A stretch of DNA of 29,678 bases from Abiotrophia sp938010525 (GTDB lineage: Bacteria > Bacillota > Bacilli > Lactobacillales > Aerococcaceae). Position numbers and translations under genes: made by a program. The notes below the pieces were generated by a model. It had not been told where the DNA came from. It made no database searches and saw only the letters and a list, made by a program, of their open reading frames with translations. The stretch covers positions 1 to 29,678 of the forward strand of contig NZ_CALLVK010000006.1 of the NCBI RefSeq assembly GCF_938010525.1, given 5' to 3'. Positions 1 through 6,949 of the stretch are shown here, piece after piece (position 1 is the stretch's first letter; each line of letters opens with the position of its first letter).

Positions 1-95
1 ATGAAGAAATTAAAAGCACATCAAAAAAATTGTAAGAAAAAATAAGCAGATATGGAGATGAATAAATAGGATCATATCATAAAGTTAGCTTTCTA

Positions 96-125
96 TTGGA
101 AAATCTAATGCTTAAGTTGTATACT
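96..125 (+). promoter_or_regulatory. Candidate sigma-A promoter for the small membrane protein
   Basis: A TTGGAA box (96-101) is followed after 18 bases by TATACT (120-125). The predicted transcript would start near 132, just ahead of the GGAGGTGA ribosome binding site at 143-150. This is a motif match only; the spacing is one base above optimum. Confidence 0.4.
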
Positions 126-154
126 AGTGTTATCACAAGCTTGGAGGTGAATAC

Positions 155-337
155 GTGCGTGATTGCTCCAGTGATAGGTCGCGCATGACAATCATCATGA
201 AAATTATCCTAACTATCTTGTTTATTGTCCAAATAATTTTATCGCTTTATCTAGCTTATCTTACGAAGAAGGCTAATAAGCTAGACGCTGAAATTCAGGC
301 ATTAAAAGAAGAAGCTGAACATAAAAAACTAACATAA
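155..337 (+). CDS. Small single-pass membrane protein, function unknown
   Basis: This 60-residue product has a hydrophobic segment at about residues 16-36 (rich in Ile, Leu and Val) followed by a charged Lys/Glu/Ala-rich tail that could form a short coiled coil (about 38-58). The GTG start at 155 is chosen because GGAGGTGA lies at 143-150, at good spacing; ATG codons at 185 and 197 would give a shorter protein starting just before the helix but have no comparable ribosome binding site. It is bracketed by a candidate promoter and a strong terminator, so it reads as a one-gene unit. I do not recognise the family. The shape (short N-terminus, one helix, charged tail) recalls many small cell-envelope peptides, but no function can be assigned. 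Confidence 0.6.
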   Translation: MRDCSSDRSRMTIIMKIILTILFIVQIILSLYLAYLTKKANKLDAEIQALKEEAEHKKLT

Positions 338-350
338 GGCAACAAGTCAA

Positions 351-390
351 AAGAGCCAGCCCCCTAGGGCTGGCTCTTCTATTTCATTTT
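351..390. terminator. Bidirectional terminator between the small membrane gene and metF
   Basis: A perfect 12-bp stem (351-362 with 367-378, AAGAGCCAGCCC) closes a four-base loop. On the plus strand it is followed by a T-rich run; on the minus strand it is followed by TTTT. It lies between two converging genes, so it probably ends both transcripts. Confidence 0.85.
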
Positions 391-1256
391 CACTTAAACA
401 AGGCCTTAGCCGCGTCCGCGATATAGTGGGCGGTGTCTGACTGGTTCATGGTATAGAGGTGAATCCCGTCGGCGCCTTGGGTGATCAGGTCGACAATTTG
501 GTCCAGGGCATAAGCTAGGCCGGCTGCCCGGAGGGCTTGAGGCTCGTGCTCATACTTGTCCAGGATGGCTTTGAATTTGCGAGGCAACTTGGTGGTCTCA
601 CAGGTGGTCAGCAGGCGCAGGGCCTGGTTGCGGTTGACGATGGGCATGATACCCGCCAGGATTGGCACTTCGATATTGGCCAGGGCGCACTTTTCCTGGA
701 AATGATAGAAGCAATCATTGTCGAAGAAGAGTTGGGTAATCAGGCGGTCAACGCCAGCGTCGACCTTGCGCTTGAGGAAGCGGATGTCCGCGACTGCATT
801 AGGTGCGTCGGGATGGACTTCCGGATAGCAGGCCGCCGTAATGTCGAAATGGGGCTTGCGTTCCTTAATGAAATGAATGAGCTCTTCCGCATAAGAGAAG
901 TCACCGACCGGCTCCAGGCCTTCCAAAATGTCGCCGCGTAGGGCCAGGACCCGACGGATGCCCAGTTGGTCCAGAGAATCCAAGCTAGCCGCCACGCGCT
1001 CCTTGCTCAGGTACATAGCTGGCAGGTGGGCGATGGTGGGGATGTGCAGGGTATTCTGAACGTGATTGGCTACCTTAAGGGTGGTTTCCTCAATATTAGG
1101 CTGGCGATTGCTGCAGGTGACACTGATGAAGTCCGGCTTGAGTTCCGCCAAATCATTCAAAGTATGGGTCAGTCGCTCCGCCCCAACTTGGGTGTTGGGC
1201 GGGAAGACTTCATAGGATAAGGATGGATGGTGGAAGGGTGCCGGTGGCTGTGTCAT
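390..1256 (-). CDS. metF: Methylenetetrahydrofolate reductase
   Basis: This enzyme reduces 5,10-methylene-THF to 5-methyl-THF, the methyl donor used by MetE for methionine synthesis; it is a cytoplasmic FAD-dependent TIM barrel. The 288-residue product has the usual length of bacterial MetF. The N-terminal SYEVFPP motif carries the catalytic Glu of the family (SFEFFPP in E. coli). The VTCSN segment, the LALRGD segment and the ITQLFFD segment are typical family landmarks, and GADGIHLYTMN near the C-terminus is the usual last barrel strand. The start codon lies only five bases after the metE stop, so the two are surely co-transcribed, and translational coupling is likely. Identification is by recognition of family motifs, not a search. 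Confidence 0.93.
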   Translation of the reverse strand: MTQPPAPFHHPSLSYEVFPPNTQVGAERLTHTLNDLAELKPDFISVTCSNRQPNIEETTLKVANHVQNTLHIPTIAHLPAMYLSKERVAASLDSLDQLGIRRVLALRGDILEGLEPVGDFSYAEELIHFIKERKPHFDITAACYPEVHPDAPNAVADIRFLKRKVDAGVDRLITQLFFDNDCFYHFQEKCALANIEVPILAGIMPIVNRNQALRLLTTCETTKLPRKFKAILDKYEHEPQALRAAGLAYALDQIVDLITQGADGIHLYTMNQSDTAHYIADAAKALFK

Positions 1257-1261
1257 AGGGG

Positions 1262-3514
1262 TTAGAGCTCCTCTCGAATGTTACGGGTAGCCTGGGTTAA
1301 GTTAACCAAGCTAGCCTTAGTTTCTGGAATACCACGCGTCTTGAGACCGCAGTCTGGGTTGATCCAGACACGTTCAGTTGGCACTTTGGCCAAGATGGCG
1401 CGGATGGTGTGTTCAATTTCTTCCACAGAAGGGACACGAGGGGAGTGAATGTCGTAAACCCCAGGACCTACTTGTAATTGGAAGTTTTGGCGTTCTAATT
1501 CGTCCAAGATGTGGAGGTTAGAACGGGATGCTTCGAAGGAAATCACGTCGGCATCTAATTGCTCGATAGCAGGGATGATGTCAGTGAATTCACTGTAGCA
1601 CATGTGGGTGTGGATTTGAGTGGTTGGTGCCACGCCGGAGTGAACCAAGCGGAAGGCTGGAATGGCCCAGTCTAGGTATTCAGAGTACCAGTCAGACTTA
1701 CGCAAAGGTAATTTCTCACGGAGGGCCGCTTCGTCGATTTGGATGATATGGATGCCGGCAGCTTCCAAGTCAAGGACTTCTTCACGGATTGCTAATGCAA
1801 TTTGGAGAGTAGATTCCTTGATGGTGATGTCTTCACGAGGGAAGGACCAGTTGAGGATAGTAACCGGACCGGTTAACATACCTTTAACAGGTAGGTCAGA
1901 TTGGGCTTGCGCGTAAGCAGACCACTTAACGGTGATTGGACGTTCACGCTTAACGTCGCCCCAGATGATTGGTGGCTTCACGCCGCGAGTCCCGTAGGAT
2001 TGTACCCAACCGTTCTTAGAGAAGAGGTAACCGGACAGGTTCTCACCGAAGTATTCCACCATGTCGTTACGCTCGAATTCACCGTGAACGAGCACGTCTA
2101 GGCCGATTTCTTCTTGCCATTTGATCCATTCGTCGATTTCAGCTTCGATGAAGGCTGTGTATTCTGCTTCGGTCTTCTCGCCACGACGGAAGGTCGCACG
2201 GTTAACCTTAACTTCGCGAGTTTGTGGGAAGCTCCCGATAGTCGTAGTAGGTAAGACTGGTAAATTGAAGGCTTGGTGTTGAGCCTTAGCACGTTCAGCC
2301 AAAGCAGGTTGGCGGGTGAAGGCTGCGTCATCTAAGCCAGCCAATTGAGTGGCTAATTCCGCATTGCGAACGGTACGTTCTGCTGCAAAGAGGGCCTTGT
2401 TAGCAGCCAAGAATTCATCCCCTTGGCCAGCACGGATAGCATCTAATTCACGTAACTCGTCTAATTTCTCAGCGGCAAAAGCGAAGTGAGCCAAGATTTC
2501 AGGCGCAAATTCTTCGTTAGCCGTAGTGAAAGGTACGTGGAGGAGGGAACATGAAGTGGATAGGACCACGTTTTGGGCTGGAATTTCTTCCAAGAGGGCT
2601 AAGGTCTTAGCGTAGTCGTTACGCCAGATGTTCTTACCGTTAACCACCCCTGCGTAGAGGACTTTGTCAGCTGGGAAGCCGTGTTCTTTGACTAAGTCTA
2701 AGGTCTTGCGGCCTTCTAAGAAGTCCAAACCGATGGCTTCAACTGGTAATTGCACCAAGTGGCTGTAGACGTCACGCACGTCACCAAAGTAGGTTTGTAA
2801 GAGGACGGACAAGCCAGCCTTGTCAGCTAATAGGCCTTGGTAGAGTTTGTCGAAGAGGGTCAATTCCAATTCAGAAATGTCCTTAACTAAGGCAGGCTCA
2901 TCTAATTGGATGTCAGTCGCGCCTAAGTCAGCCAAGCGACGGAAAACTTCCTTGTAGGCTGCCACTAAAGGCTCGATGAATTGAACTGGGTTAACGCCTT
3001 CAGCGTATTCAGCCAGACGTAAGAGGGTGAATGGCCCAACTAAGACTGGACGAGTGTGGATGCCTAAGTCTTTAGCTTCTTGGAATTCGTCAAAGAGCTT
3101 GTGGCCGGCTAACTTAACTTGGGTGTTAGCTTCGAATTTAGGTACAATATAGTGGTAGTTGGTGTTGAACCATTTTTTCATTGGGAGGGCGCGTACGTCA
3201 CCTTTTTCCCCTTGGTAGCCGCGGGCTAGGGCGAAGTACTTGTCCAATTCGCTCAAGTCAATGGCTTGCACTTGCTCAGGTACGATATTGAAGAGGACAG
3301 CAGTGTCCAAGAAGGTATCGTAGAGGGAGAAGTCATTACTTGGGATTTGGTCCACGCCGCGTTCTTGGGCTAGGCGCCAGTGTTTAGCGCGGAGTTCCTT
3401 AGCAGTCGCTTGAAGTTCTTCAGCGCTGATTTCCTTACGGAAGTATTTTTCAGTAGCAAATTTTAATTCACGGTGTTCCCCGATTCGTGGGAAACCAATA
3501 ATCGATGTTGTCAT
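1262..3514 (-). CDS. metE: Cobalamin-independent methionine synthase
   Basis: The enzyme transfers the methyl group from 5-methyltetrahydropteroyl-tri-L-glutamate to homocysteine, the last step of methionine synthesis. The 750-residue length matches the two-barrel MetE family. The zinc ligands are visible: His637 and Cys639 (in HTHMCYSEF), Glu661 (ISFEASRS) and Cys722 (NPDCGLKTRG), each four residues before the E. coli counterparts His641, Cys643, Glu665 and Cys726. The N-terminus (TTSIIGFPRIGEHRELK) is typical. The start is fixed by AAGGAGG eight bases upstream. It is the first gene of a metE-metF operon and is divergent from a LysR regulator across a short spacer that contains a MET-box-like sequence. 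Confidence 0.97.
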   Translation of the reverse strand: MTTSIIGFPRIGEHRELKFATEKYFRKEISAEELQATAKELRAKHWRLAQERGVDQIPSNDFSLYDTFLDTAVLFNIVPEQVQAIDLSELDKYFALARGYQGEKGDVRALPMKKWFNTNYHYIVPKFEANTQVKLAGHKLFDEFQEAKDLGIHTRPVLVGPFTLLRLAEYAEGVNPVQFIEPLVAAYKEVFRRLADLGATDIQLDEPALVKDISELELTLFDKLYQGLLADKAGLSVLLQTYFGDVRDVYSHLVQLPVEAIGLDFLEGRKTLDLVKEHGFPADKVLYAGVVNGKNIWRNDYAKTLALLEEIPAQNVVLSTSCSLLHVPFTTANEEFAPEILAHFAFAAEKLDELRELDAIRAGQGDEFLAANKALFAAERTVRNAELATQLAGLDDAAFTRQPALAERAKAQHQAFNLPVLPTTTIGSFPQTREVKVNRATFRRGEKTEAEYTAFIEAEIDEWIKWQEEIGLDVLVHGEFERNDMVEYFGENLSGYLFSKNGWVQSYGTRGVKPPIIWGDVKRERPITVKWSAYAQAQSDLPVKGMLTGPVTILNWSFPREDITIKESTLQIALAIREEVLDLEAAGIHIIQIDEAALREKLPLRKSDWYSEYLDWAIPAFRLVHSGVAPTTQIHTHMCYSEFTDIIPAIEQLDADVISFEASRSNLHILDELERQNFQLQVGPGVYDIHSPRVPSVEEIEHTIRAILAKVPTERVWINPDCGLKTRGIPETKASLVNLTQATRNIREEL

Positions 3515-3581
3515 GCAATCGACCTCCTTATTGATAAGTCTATCCTATCATGGAAACGGTCCTCTTGAATAATTGAAAAAA

Positions 3582-3610
3582 AGTATACACGGTTATAGTT
3601 TTAGGTTATA
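3582..3610 (-). promoter_or_regulatory. Candidate metE promoter with weak -35
   Basis: Reading on the minus strand, TATACT (3587 down to 3582) is a good -10, while the hexamer 17 bases upstream (3610-3605, TATAAC) is a poor -35. A weak -35 overlapped by a regulator site is what an activator-dependent promoter would look like. This is inference from motif position only. Confidence 0.4.
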
Positions 3611-3612
3611 AT
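3584..3612 (+). promoter_or_regulatory. Candidate promoter of the LysR regulator gene
   Basis: A consensus TATAAT (3607-3612) lies 17 bases after TATACA (3584-3589). The elements overlap the MET-box-like sequence and the opposing metE promoter, so the two divergent promoters probably compete or share control. Confidence 0.5.
3594..3610. promoter_or_regulatory. MET-box-like operator for the LysR regulator
   Basis: The 17-base sequence TATAGTTTTAGGTTATA matches the streptococcal MET-box described for the MetR/MtaR regulator (TATAGTTT, one spacer, AAACTATA) perfectly in its first half and at 5 of 8 positions in the second. It lies about 80 bases upstream of metE and runs into the -10 of the regulator gene, the layout expected for activation of metE and autoregulation. 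The consensus is from memory of comparative work on streptococcal methionine regulons. Confidence 0.55.
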
Positions 3613-3642
3613 ATACTGGAGTAATTCAAGGGAGTGACTATG

Positions 3643-4578
3643 ATGCGAATCCAACAACTGCAATATCTTGAGAAAATCGTGGAATCGGGCTCGATTAATG
3701 AAGCGGCCAAAGCCCTCTTCCTATCCCAGCCCAGCCTCAGTAATGCCATTAAGGAATTAGAGCAGGAGATGGATCTGCAGCTGCTAGTCCGCCAGAAGTC
3801 GGGGGTCTCCCTGACCAATGAAGGCCGGGAGTTCATGATTTATGCCCGCCAAATCCTAGACCAAGTCAAGCTCATGGAAGCCAAATACAAGCAACACACC
3901 GTCCGCAAGCAGGCCTTTTCAGTGTCCGCCCAGCACTATGCCTTCGTGGTCCATGCCTTTGTGGACTTGATTAAGCAGGTGGATGCGGAAGAATACCAGT
4001 TCACCCTGCGAGAGACCGAAACCCAGAACATCCTAGAAGACGTCATGTCCTTCAAGAGTTCCCTGGGCATTCTCTATCTCAATAAGTTCAACCGCCAGGT
4101 CCTGACCAAGCTCTTCAAGGAGAAGAAGCTCAAGTTCACGCCTTTGTTCAAGGCTAAGCCCCACGTCTTCGTCTGCCGGGACAATCCTCTGGCCCAGAAG
4201 TCTTCGGTCAGATTACGGGACCTAGAGGACTATCCTTACCTATCTTATGAGCAAGGCCAGGAGAACTCCTTCTATTTTGCCGAAGAGATTTTGAGTACTC
4301 TTAACCGTAAAATGCACATCAAGGTCAGCGACCGGGCCACCATCTTCAACCTCATGGTGGGCCTCAACGGCTACACTATTTCTTCAGGGATCATCTCCAG
4401 CGAGCTCAACGACGACAAGATCATTGCCATTCCCCTGGAAGTGGACGACATGATGACCCTGGGCTACCTCATGCCCCAACAGGTGGAGCCAAGCCCTATC
4501 ACCCGCCAATACCTGGACCTCCTGCGGGCCAATATCCGTGGTTATGGGTTTGAGATCCTGGAGGATAAGGAGAAGTAG
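3643..4578 (+). CDS. LysR-family regulator, CpsY/MetR (MtaR) type
   Basis: The product (about 311 residues) begins with a winged helix-turn-helix: MRIQQLQYLEKIVESGS then NEAAKALFLSQPSLSNAIKELE, the classic LysR recognition segment. The remainder, from about residue 90, is the two-lobed effector-binding region; the C-terminus (GYTISSGIISSELN then a hydrophobic strand) is also typical. The opening sequence closely resembles CpsY/MtaR/MetR of streptococci, regulators of methionine transport and synthesis. Divergent placement from metE-metF supports the same role. AAGGGAG at 3628-3634 serves the start; ATG 3643 gives the usual family N-terminus, with ATG 3640 and GTG 3634 as in-frame alternatives. 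Specific identity as MetR is an inference; LysR membership is certain. Confidence 0.88.
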   Translation: MRIQQLQYLEKIVESGSINEAAKALFLSQPSLSNAIKELEQEMDLQLLVRQKSGVSLTNEGREFMIYARQILDQVKLMEAKYKQHTVRKQAFSVSAQHYAFVVHAFVDLIKQVDAEEYQFTLRETETQNILEDVMSFKSSLGILYLNKFNRQVLTKLFKEKKLKFTPLFKAKPHVFVCRDNPLAQKSSVRLRDLEDYPYLSYEQGQENSFYFAEEILSTLNRKMHIKVSDRATIFNLMVGLNGYTISSGIISSELNDDKIIAIPLEVDDMMTLGYLMPQQVEPSPITRQYLDLLRANIRGYGFEILEDKEK

Positions 4579-4635
4579 GGGGCTAGTTAGTTACTTAGTT
4601 TGTGCCCGCCTGACGGCAATAGATTGGATATAATG

Positions 4636-4683
4636 AAAAAAGACCAGCTGCCTGGCCCTTTGTGGGGAGGTGGCTGGTTTTTT
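4636..4683 (+). terminator. Terminator downstream of the LysR regulator
   Basis: ACCAGC (4643-4648) pairs with GCTGGT (4673-4678), extended inward by two wobble and two C-G pairs, followed by a run of T to 4683 and preceded by a run of A. A second, weaker relative of this sequence lies at 4921-4959 (see the direct repeat entry). Confidence 0.7.
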
Positions 4684-4959
4684 AGTGTCTGCCTGCCGAG
4701 GCGTGACTACCTGGCCTCATTAAGCCAAAAGGCGGGGCCAAGTGCAGGGACCGGCTCCAGCCAGCCTGCGGCTGTCTTCCGCCTTGCCTGGCTATGACGG
4801 GGCTAAGTCGCTAGGGCTCCAAGCCCCGCTCATAGGCCAGCCGTCCTTGCCAGCACTAGGCCCGCTTTTGGCCATGAGGCCAGGTAGTCACTGGGAAGTG
4901 GGGAAGAAAGAACTAGGCTCCTGGCCTTATGTGGGGTGAGGTGGCTGGACTATTTTTAT
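4651..4959. repeat. Direct repeats (4651-4685, 4921-4959) enclosing a large inverted repeat
   Basis: A stretch of the type CCTGGCC..TGTGGGG..AGGTGGCTGG..T-rich occurs at 4651-4685 and again, with small changes, at 4921-4959. Both are in the same orientation. Between them sits a palindromic block of about 190 bases. The arrangement resembles a small non-autonomous mobile or palindromic intergenic element, but no transposase or target duplication is visible. Confidence 0.5.
4703..4891. repeat. Large imperfect inverted repeat (possible palindromic intergenic element)
   Basis: The outer arms, 4703-4745 and 4853-4891, are near-complementary; the outermost 18 bases (4703-4720, GTGACTACCTGGCCTCAT) pair exactly with 4874-4891. 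A second inner stem pairs 4788-4804 with 4822-4840 (CTGGCTATGACGGGGCT against its near complement). The left side has an extra segment with its own small AGCC..GGCT hairpin. Whole-length folding into a long cruciform or RNA hairpin is expected. No credible coding is seen in 4579-5009; short open frames here are a by-product of the GC-rich palindrome. Confidence 0.7.
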
Positions 4960-4970
4960 AAGGCCACAAC

Positions 4971-4999
4971 AAAAAACGCCACTACCTCAGGGTAGTGGC
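4971..4999 (-). terminator. Terminator of efp
   Basis: On the minus strand GCCACTACC (4999-4991 complement) pairs with GGTAGTGGC, a 9-bp perfect stem with a four-base loop (4987-4990), followed by a G and then six T (4976-4971). It begins ten bases after the efp stop. Confidence 0.88.
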
Positions 5000-5009
5000 T
5001 TCTTTATGC

Positions 5010-5573
5010 TTACTTGTTAGCACGGCCGCTGTAAGTACCTTCAGCGGTGTTAACGACTAAGTATTCGCCGGCTTCGATGAAGTCTGGCACGTTGACTACT
5101 AAGCCAGTTTCCATAGTTGCAGGTTTCCCAGAACCAGAAACGGTTGCACCTTTGATAGAAGGTTGAGTTTCGATTACTTGGAGGACAACGGTTGATGGGA
5201 GTTGAACCCCGATTACTTCGCTGCCGTAGAATTGGATCTTAGCTTCCGCATTTTCCAATAAGAACTTCAACTCGCGTTCGATAGCGTCTTCTGCGATTTC
5301 GTATTGGTCATAAGTTTCTAAGTCCATGAAGAAAGCAGTGCTGTCTTGGCTGTAGAGGTATTGTACGTCCTTGGTGTCGATGTGGGCACGTTCTACCTTT
5401 TCATCTGGACGCATGGTAGTGTCCACAGTAGAGTTGTTGCGGACGTCACGGATTTTCATCCGCATGATGGTGTTACCTTTCCCTGGTTTGTGGTGGGAAA
5501 TTTCCAATACGCGCCACAATTTACCGTCTAGGATGAAAGTCATCCCTGCTTTTAAATCACTTACACTAATCAT
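5010..5573 (-). CDS. efp: Translation elongation factor P
   Basis: EF-P binds next to the ribosomal P-site and relieves stalling at polyproline stretches. The 187-residue length is typical. The three beta-barrel domains are an N-terminal KOW-like domain (about 1-63, with MISVSDLKAGM and the KPGKGN loop), a central OB domain (about 65-128) and a C-terminal OB domain (about 129-185, ending in EGTYSGRANK). Lys32 at the loop tip, flanked as PGKG, is of the Bacillus subtilis type, which carries 5-aminopentanol rather than beta-lysine, so no EpmAB would be required. AAAGGAG precedes the ATG. It has its own candidate extended -10 promoter and a strong terminator, so it is a single-gene unit or read with the small gene upstream. 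Confidence 0.97.
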   Translation of the reverse strand: MISVSDLKAGMTFILDGKLWRVLEISHHKPGKGNTIMRMKIRDVRNNSTVDTTMRPDEKVERAHIDTKDVQYLYSQDSTAFFMDLETYDQYEIAEDAIERELKFLLENAEAKIQFYGSEVIGVQLPSTVVLQVIETQPSIKGATVSGSGKPATMETGLVVNVPDFIEAGEYLVVNTAEGTYSGRANK

Positions 5574-5626
5574 CTTACTGCTCCTTTTGTCAGTTGATTT
5601 GAGGCCAGAGCCTCGATACCTTCGTT

Positions 5627-5655
5627 ATTATAGCATACCTTATAGGCAAAATTAA
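5627..5655 (-). promoter_or_regulatory. Candidate efp promoter (extended -10)
   Basis: On the minus strand TGCTATAAT (5635 down to 5627) is an extended -10, with a weak TTAATT 17 bases upstream (5655-5650). The transcript would start about 45 bases ahead of the efp start codon. Confidence 0.5.
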
Positions 5656-5673
5656 AGAAAAAAATGATGCGGG

Positions 5674-5826
5674 CTAGGATTTGCGCCGTTCATAGTAATA
5701 GAGACAGGCAATTCCCTCAAGTAGGGTGGCCGCCACGAGCCAGAGCAGACAGTCGCTGTGAGCCAGAATGGCCCAGGTTACCGCCGCTAATAAAACACAG
5801 AGCAAGGTGGGGTGGAGATACTTCAT
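5674..5826 (-). CDS. Small two-helix membrane protein, 50 residues, unknown function
   Basis: A 51-codon frame on the minus strand starts MKYLHPTLLCVLL and ends YYYERRKS. Residues about 6-21 and 25-43 are hydrophobic, separated by a short HSD turn, so the protein probably makes a two-helix hairpin with a positively charged cytoplasmic tail. Support for reality: AGGAGG sits seven to eight bases upstream of the ATG (TTAGGAGGCTAGATC), and a well spaced promoter (TTTACT, 17 bases, TATACT) lies about 45 bases further upstream. It has no obvious terminator, so transcription may run into efp, about 100 bases on. I do not recognise the family. Confidence 0.6.
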   Translation of the reverse strand: MKYLHPTLLCVLLAAVTWAILAHSDCLLWLVAATLLEGIACLYYYERRKS

Positions 5827-5872
5827 GATCTAGCCTCCTAACTGATGTGGGAGAGGAAATGGACTTTTATCT

Positions 5873-5901
5873 AGTATACTTCAAGTGAATTGTGAAGTAA
5901 A
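5873..5901 (-). promoter_or_regulatory. Candidate promoter of the 50-residue membrane protein gene
   Basis: On the minus strand TTTACT (5901-5896), a 17-base spacer and TATACT (5878-5873) make a good sigma-A type match, upstream of a frame with a strong ribosome binding site. Confidence 0.5.
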
Positions 5902-5939
5902 ACCTTTAGTAGAGTAGAAACTAGGGGAAAGCCGCCAAA

Positions 5940-6210
5940 ACCTAGGAAAAGGCCGGAAGCCAGCCTAGGAAGCTAGGTAAAAGAGCCCAAAACGGGGCAA
6001 GCGCCAGGAGCTAGTGGTCCACTCCGTCGAGTGGACCACTAGCTCGGCCAGAAACCTAGGAAAAAGGTCCAAAACGGGGCAAAAGCCAGGAGCCAGTGGT
6101 CCACTCCGTCGAGTGGACCACTAGCTCGGCCGGAAACCTGGGAAACAGCCCAAAACCGGGCAAAAGCCAAGAGCCAGTGGTCCAATTTTTCGAGTGGACC
6201 ACTGGCTCGT
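5940..6210. repeat. Tandem array of three hairpin units with 81-82-base period
   Basis: Three units each hold a long hairpin preceded by the conserved stretch AAAACGGGGCAA (5989, 6071; AAAACCGGGCAA at 6152). Hairpin 1 is a perfect 17-bp stem (6008-6024 with 6029-6045, loop CGTC). Hairpin 2 (6090-6106 with 6111-6127) has the same loop and one mismatch. Hairpin 3 (6171-6184 with 6195-6208) is a perfect 14-bp stem with a T-rich loop. The T-A pair of hairpin 1 (CTAG/CTAG) becomes a C-G pair in hairpin 3 (CCAG/CTGG), and hairpin 2 is the half-changed mismatch. The array lies between the HAD gene terminator and the promoter of the small membrane gene. There is no coding in 5902-6247. Confidence 0.85.
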
Positions 6211-6219
6211 CCAGAAACA

Positions 6220-6246
6220 AAGAAGGGCAGCCACAGCCCCCTTCTT
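6220..6246 (-). terminator. Probable terminator of the HAD gene
   Basis: AAGAAGGG (6220-6227) pairs with CCCTTCTT (6239-6246). On the minus strand the stem directly follows the stop codon of the HAD gene and is followed by TTTGTTTCT. The T tract is interrupted, so strength is uncertain. Confidence 0.55.
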
Positions 6247-6247
6247 T

Positions 6248-6934
6248 TTAGAGTAAAATATTCCTAATTCCGGCATAGTCCTGAACTACATAGGTCAGAG
6301 GCAGGTCGGCCGGCGCAACGTCTTGATGCGGGTTGTACCAGAGGCTGTCAATGCCGGCCTGGTGGGCGCCCAGCATGTCGCTTTGCAGTCGGTCGCCAAT
6401 CATGAGGTAGGCGCTCGTGTCGCCGACGCCAGTCATCTTGTAAATGGCTTGATAGAAGCCAGGGTCTGGCTTGCTGTGACCAAGTTCGCCTGAGATAGCC
6501 AGGTGGTCAAAGAGGTCTAGCCATTCAACCTGTGCCAGACGCTTGCGCTGGGTGTCGGAAACGCCGTTAGTGGCGGCCACCAGCTGGTAGCCAGCCCTTT
6601 TCAAGTCTTGCAAGAGGCTGTCGGCGCCGGGAAAGATTTGGTTGTGGACGACTAAAAGGTCGCGGTACTGGTCATCCAGGCTGCGGCCGTCCAGGTGATC
6701 CAGATGGGGCCGGAAAAATTCCTTGAAGCGGCGGTCTAGAAGTTGGTCCAGAGTCAGCTGGCCCAATTCCAGCTGGTGCCAGAGTCGGTGGCTGTGGGCG
6801 TGGTAGTCGGCCAGAATCTGGTCGCTGTAGTCCAGGTCGTGGGCCTGGCAAAAGGCTTCAAGGGCTAGTGCCTGACTGGCGTCAAAGTCCAGCAGGGTGT
6901 GGTCTAGGTCGAAGAGGAGGTAGCGATAGGTCAT
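6248..6934 (-). CDS. HAD-family phosphatase, YjjG/YfnB type
   Basis: A 228-residue haloacid dehalogenase hydrolase. Motif I is FDLDHT with nucleophile Asp9 and acid/base Asp11; motif II is the VAATNG segment; motif III is the Lys in GHSKPDPGFY; motif IV is MIGDRLQSDM, which binds Mg2+. A helical cap (about residues 16-90, containing LWHQLELGQLTLDQLLDRR) is of the C1 type seen in the YjjG/YfnB group, whose studied members dephosphorylate pyrimidine nucleoside monophosphates, including non-canonical ones; substrate here is inferred. ATG 6934 is chosen because it begins the family core and has GAAAGGA upstream; the frame is open further up but that extension reads through repetitive non-coding DNA. 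Confidence 0.85.
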   Translation of the reverse strand: MTYRYLLFDLDHTLLDFDASQALALEAFCQAHDLDYSDQILADYHAHSHRLWHQLELGQLTLDQLLDRRFKEFFRPHLDHLDGRSLDDQYRDLLVVHNQIFPGADSLLQDLKRAGYQLVAATNGVSDTQRKRLAQVEWLDLFDHLAISGELGHSKPDPGFYQAIYKMTGVGDTSAYLMIGDRLQSDMLGAHQAGIDSLWYNPHQDVAPADLPLTYVVQDYAGIRNILL

Positions 6935-6949
6935 GGGGTCAATCCTTTC

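Noticed and set aside
1..45. Fourteen-codon frame MKKLKAHQKNCKKK at the window start
   Set aside because: It may be the tail of a gene starting outside the window or chance in A-rich DNA; there is too little sequence to decide.
4629..4634. TATAAT after the LysR gene as a promoter
   Set aside because: No -35 at usable distance and no gene downstream; it lies within the terminator's upstream flank.
4600..4939. Two overlapping plus-strand open frames of 65 codons each (4600-4797, 4742-4939)
   Set aside because: They lie in the terminator and large inverted repeat, have no ribosome binding site, and their products are low-complexity Gly/Pro/Leu/Ala-rich sequence.
5940..6210. Possible CRISPR array because of regular palindromic repeats
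   Set aside because: Only three units, the conserved part extends through the spacers as well as the hairpins, and no cas gene is present.
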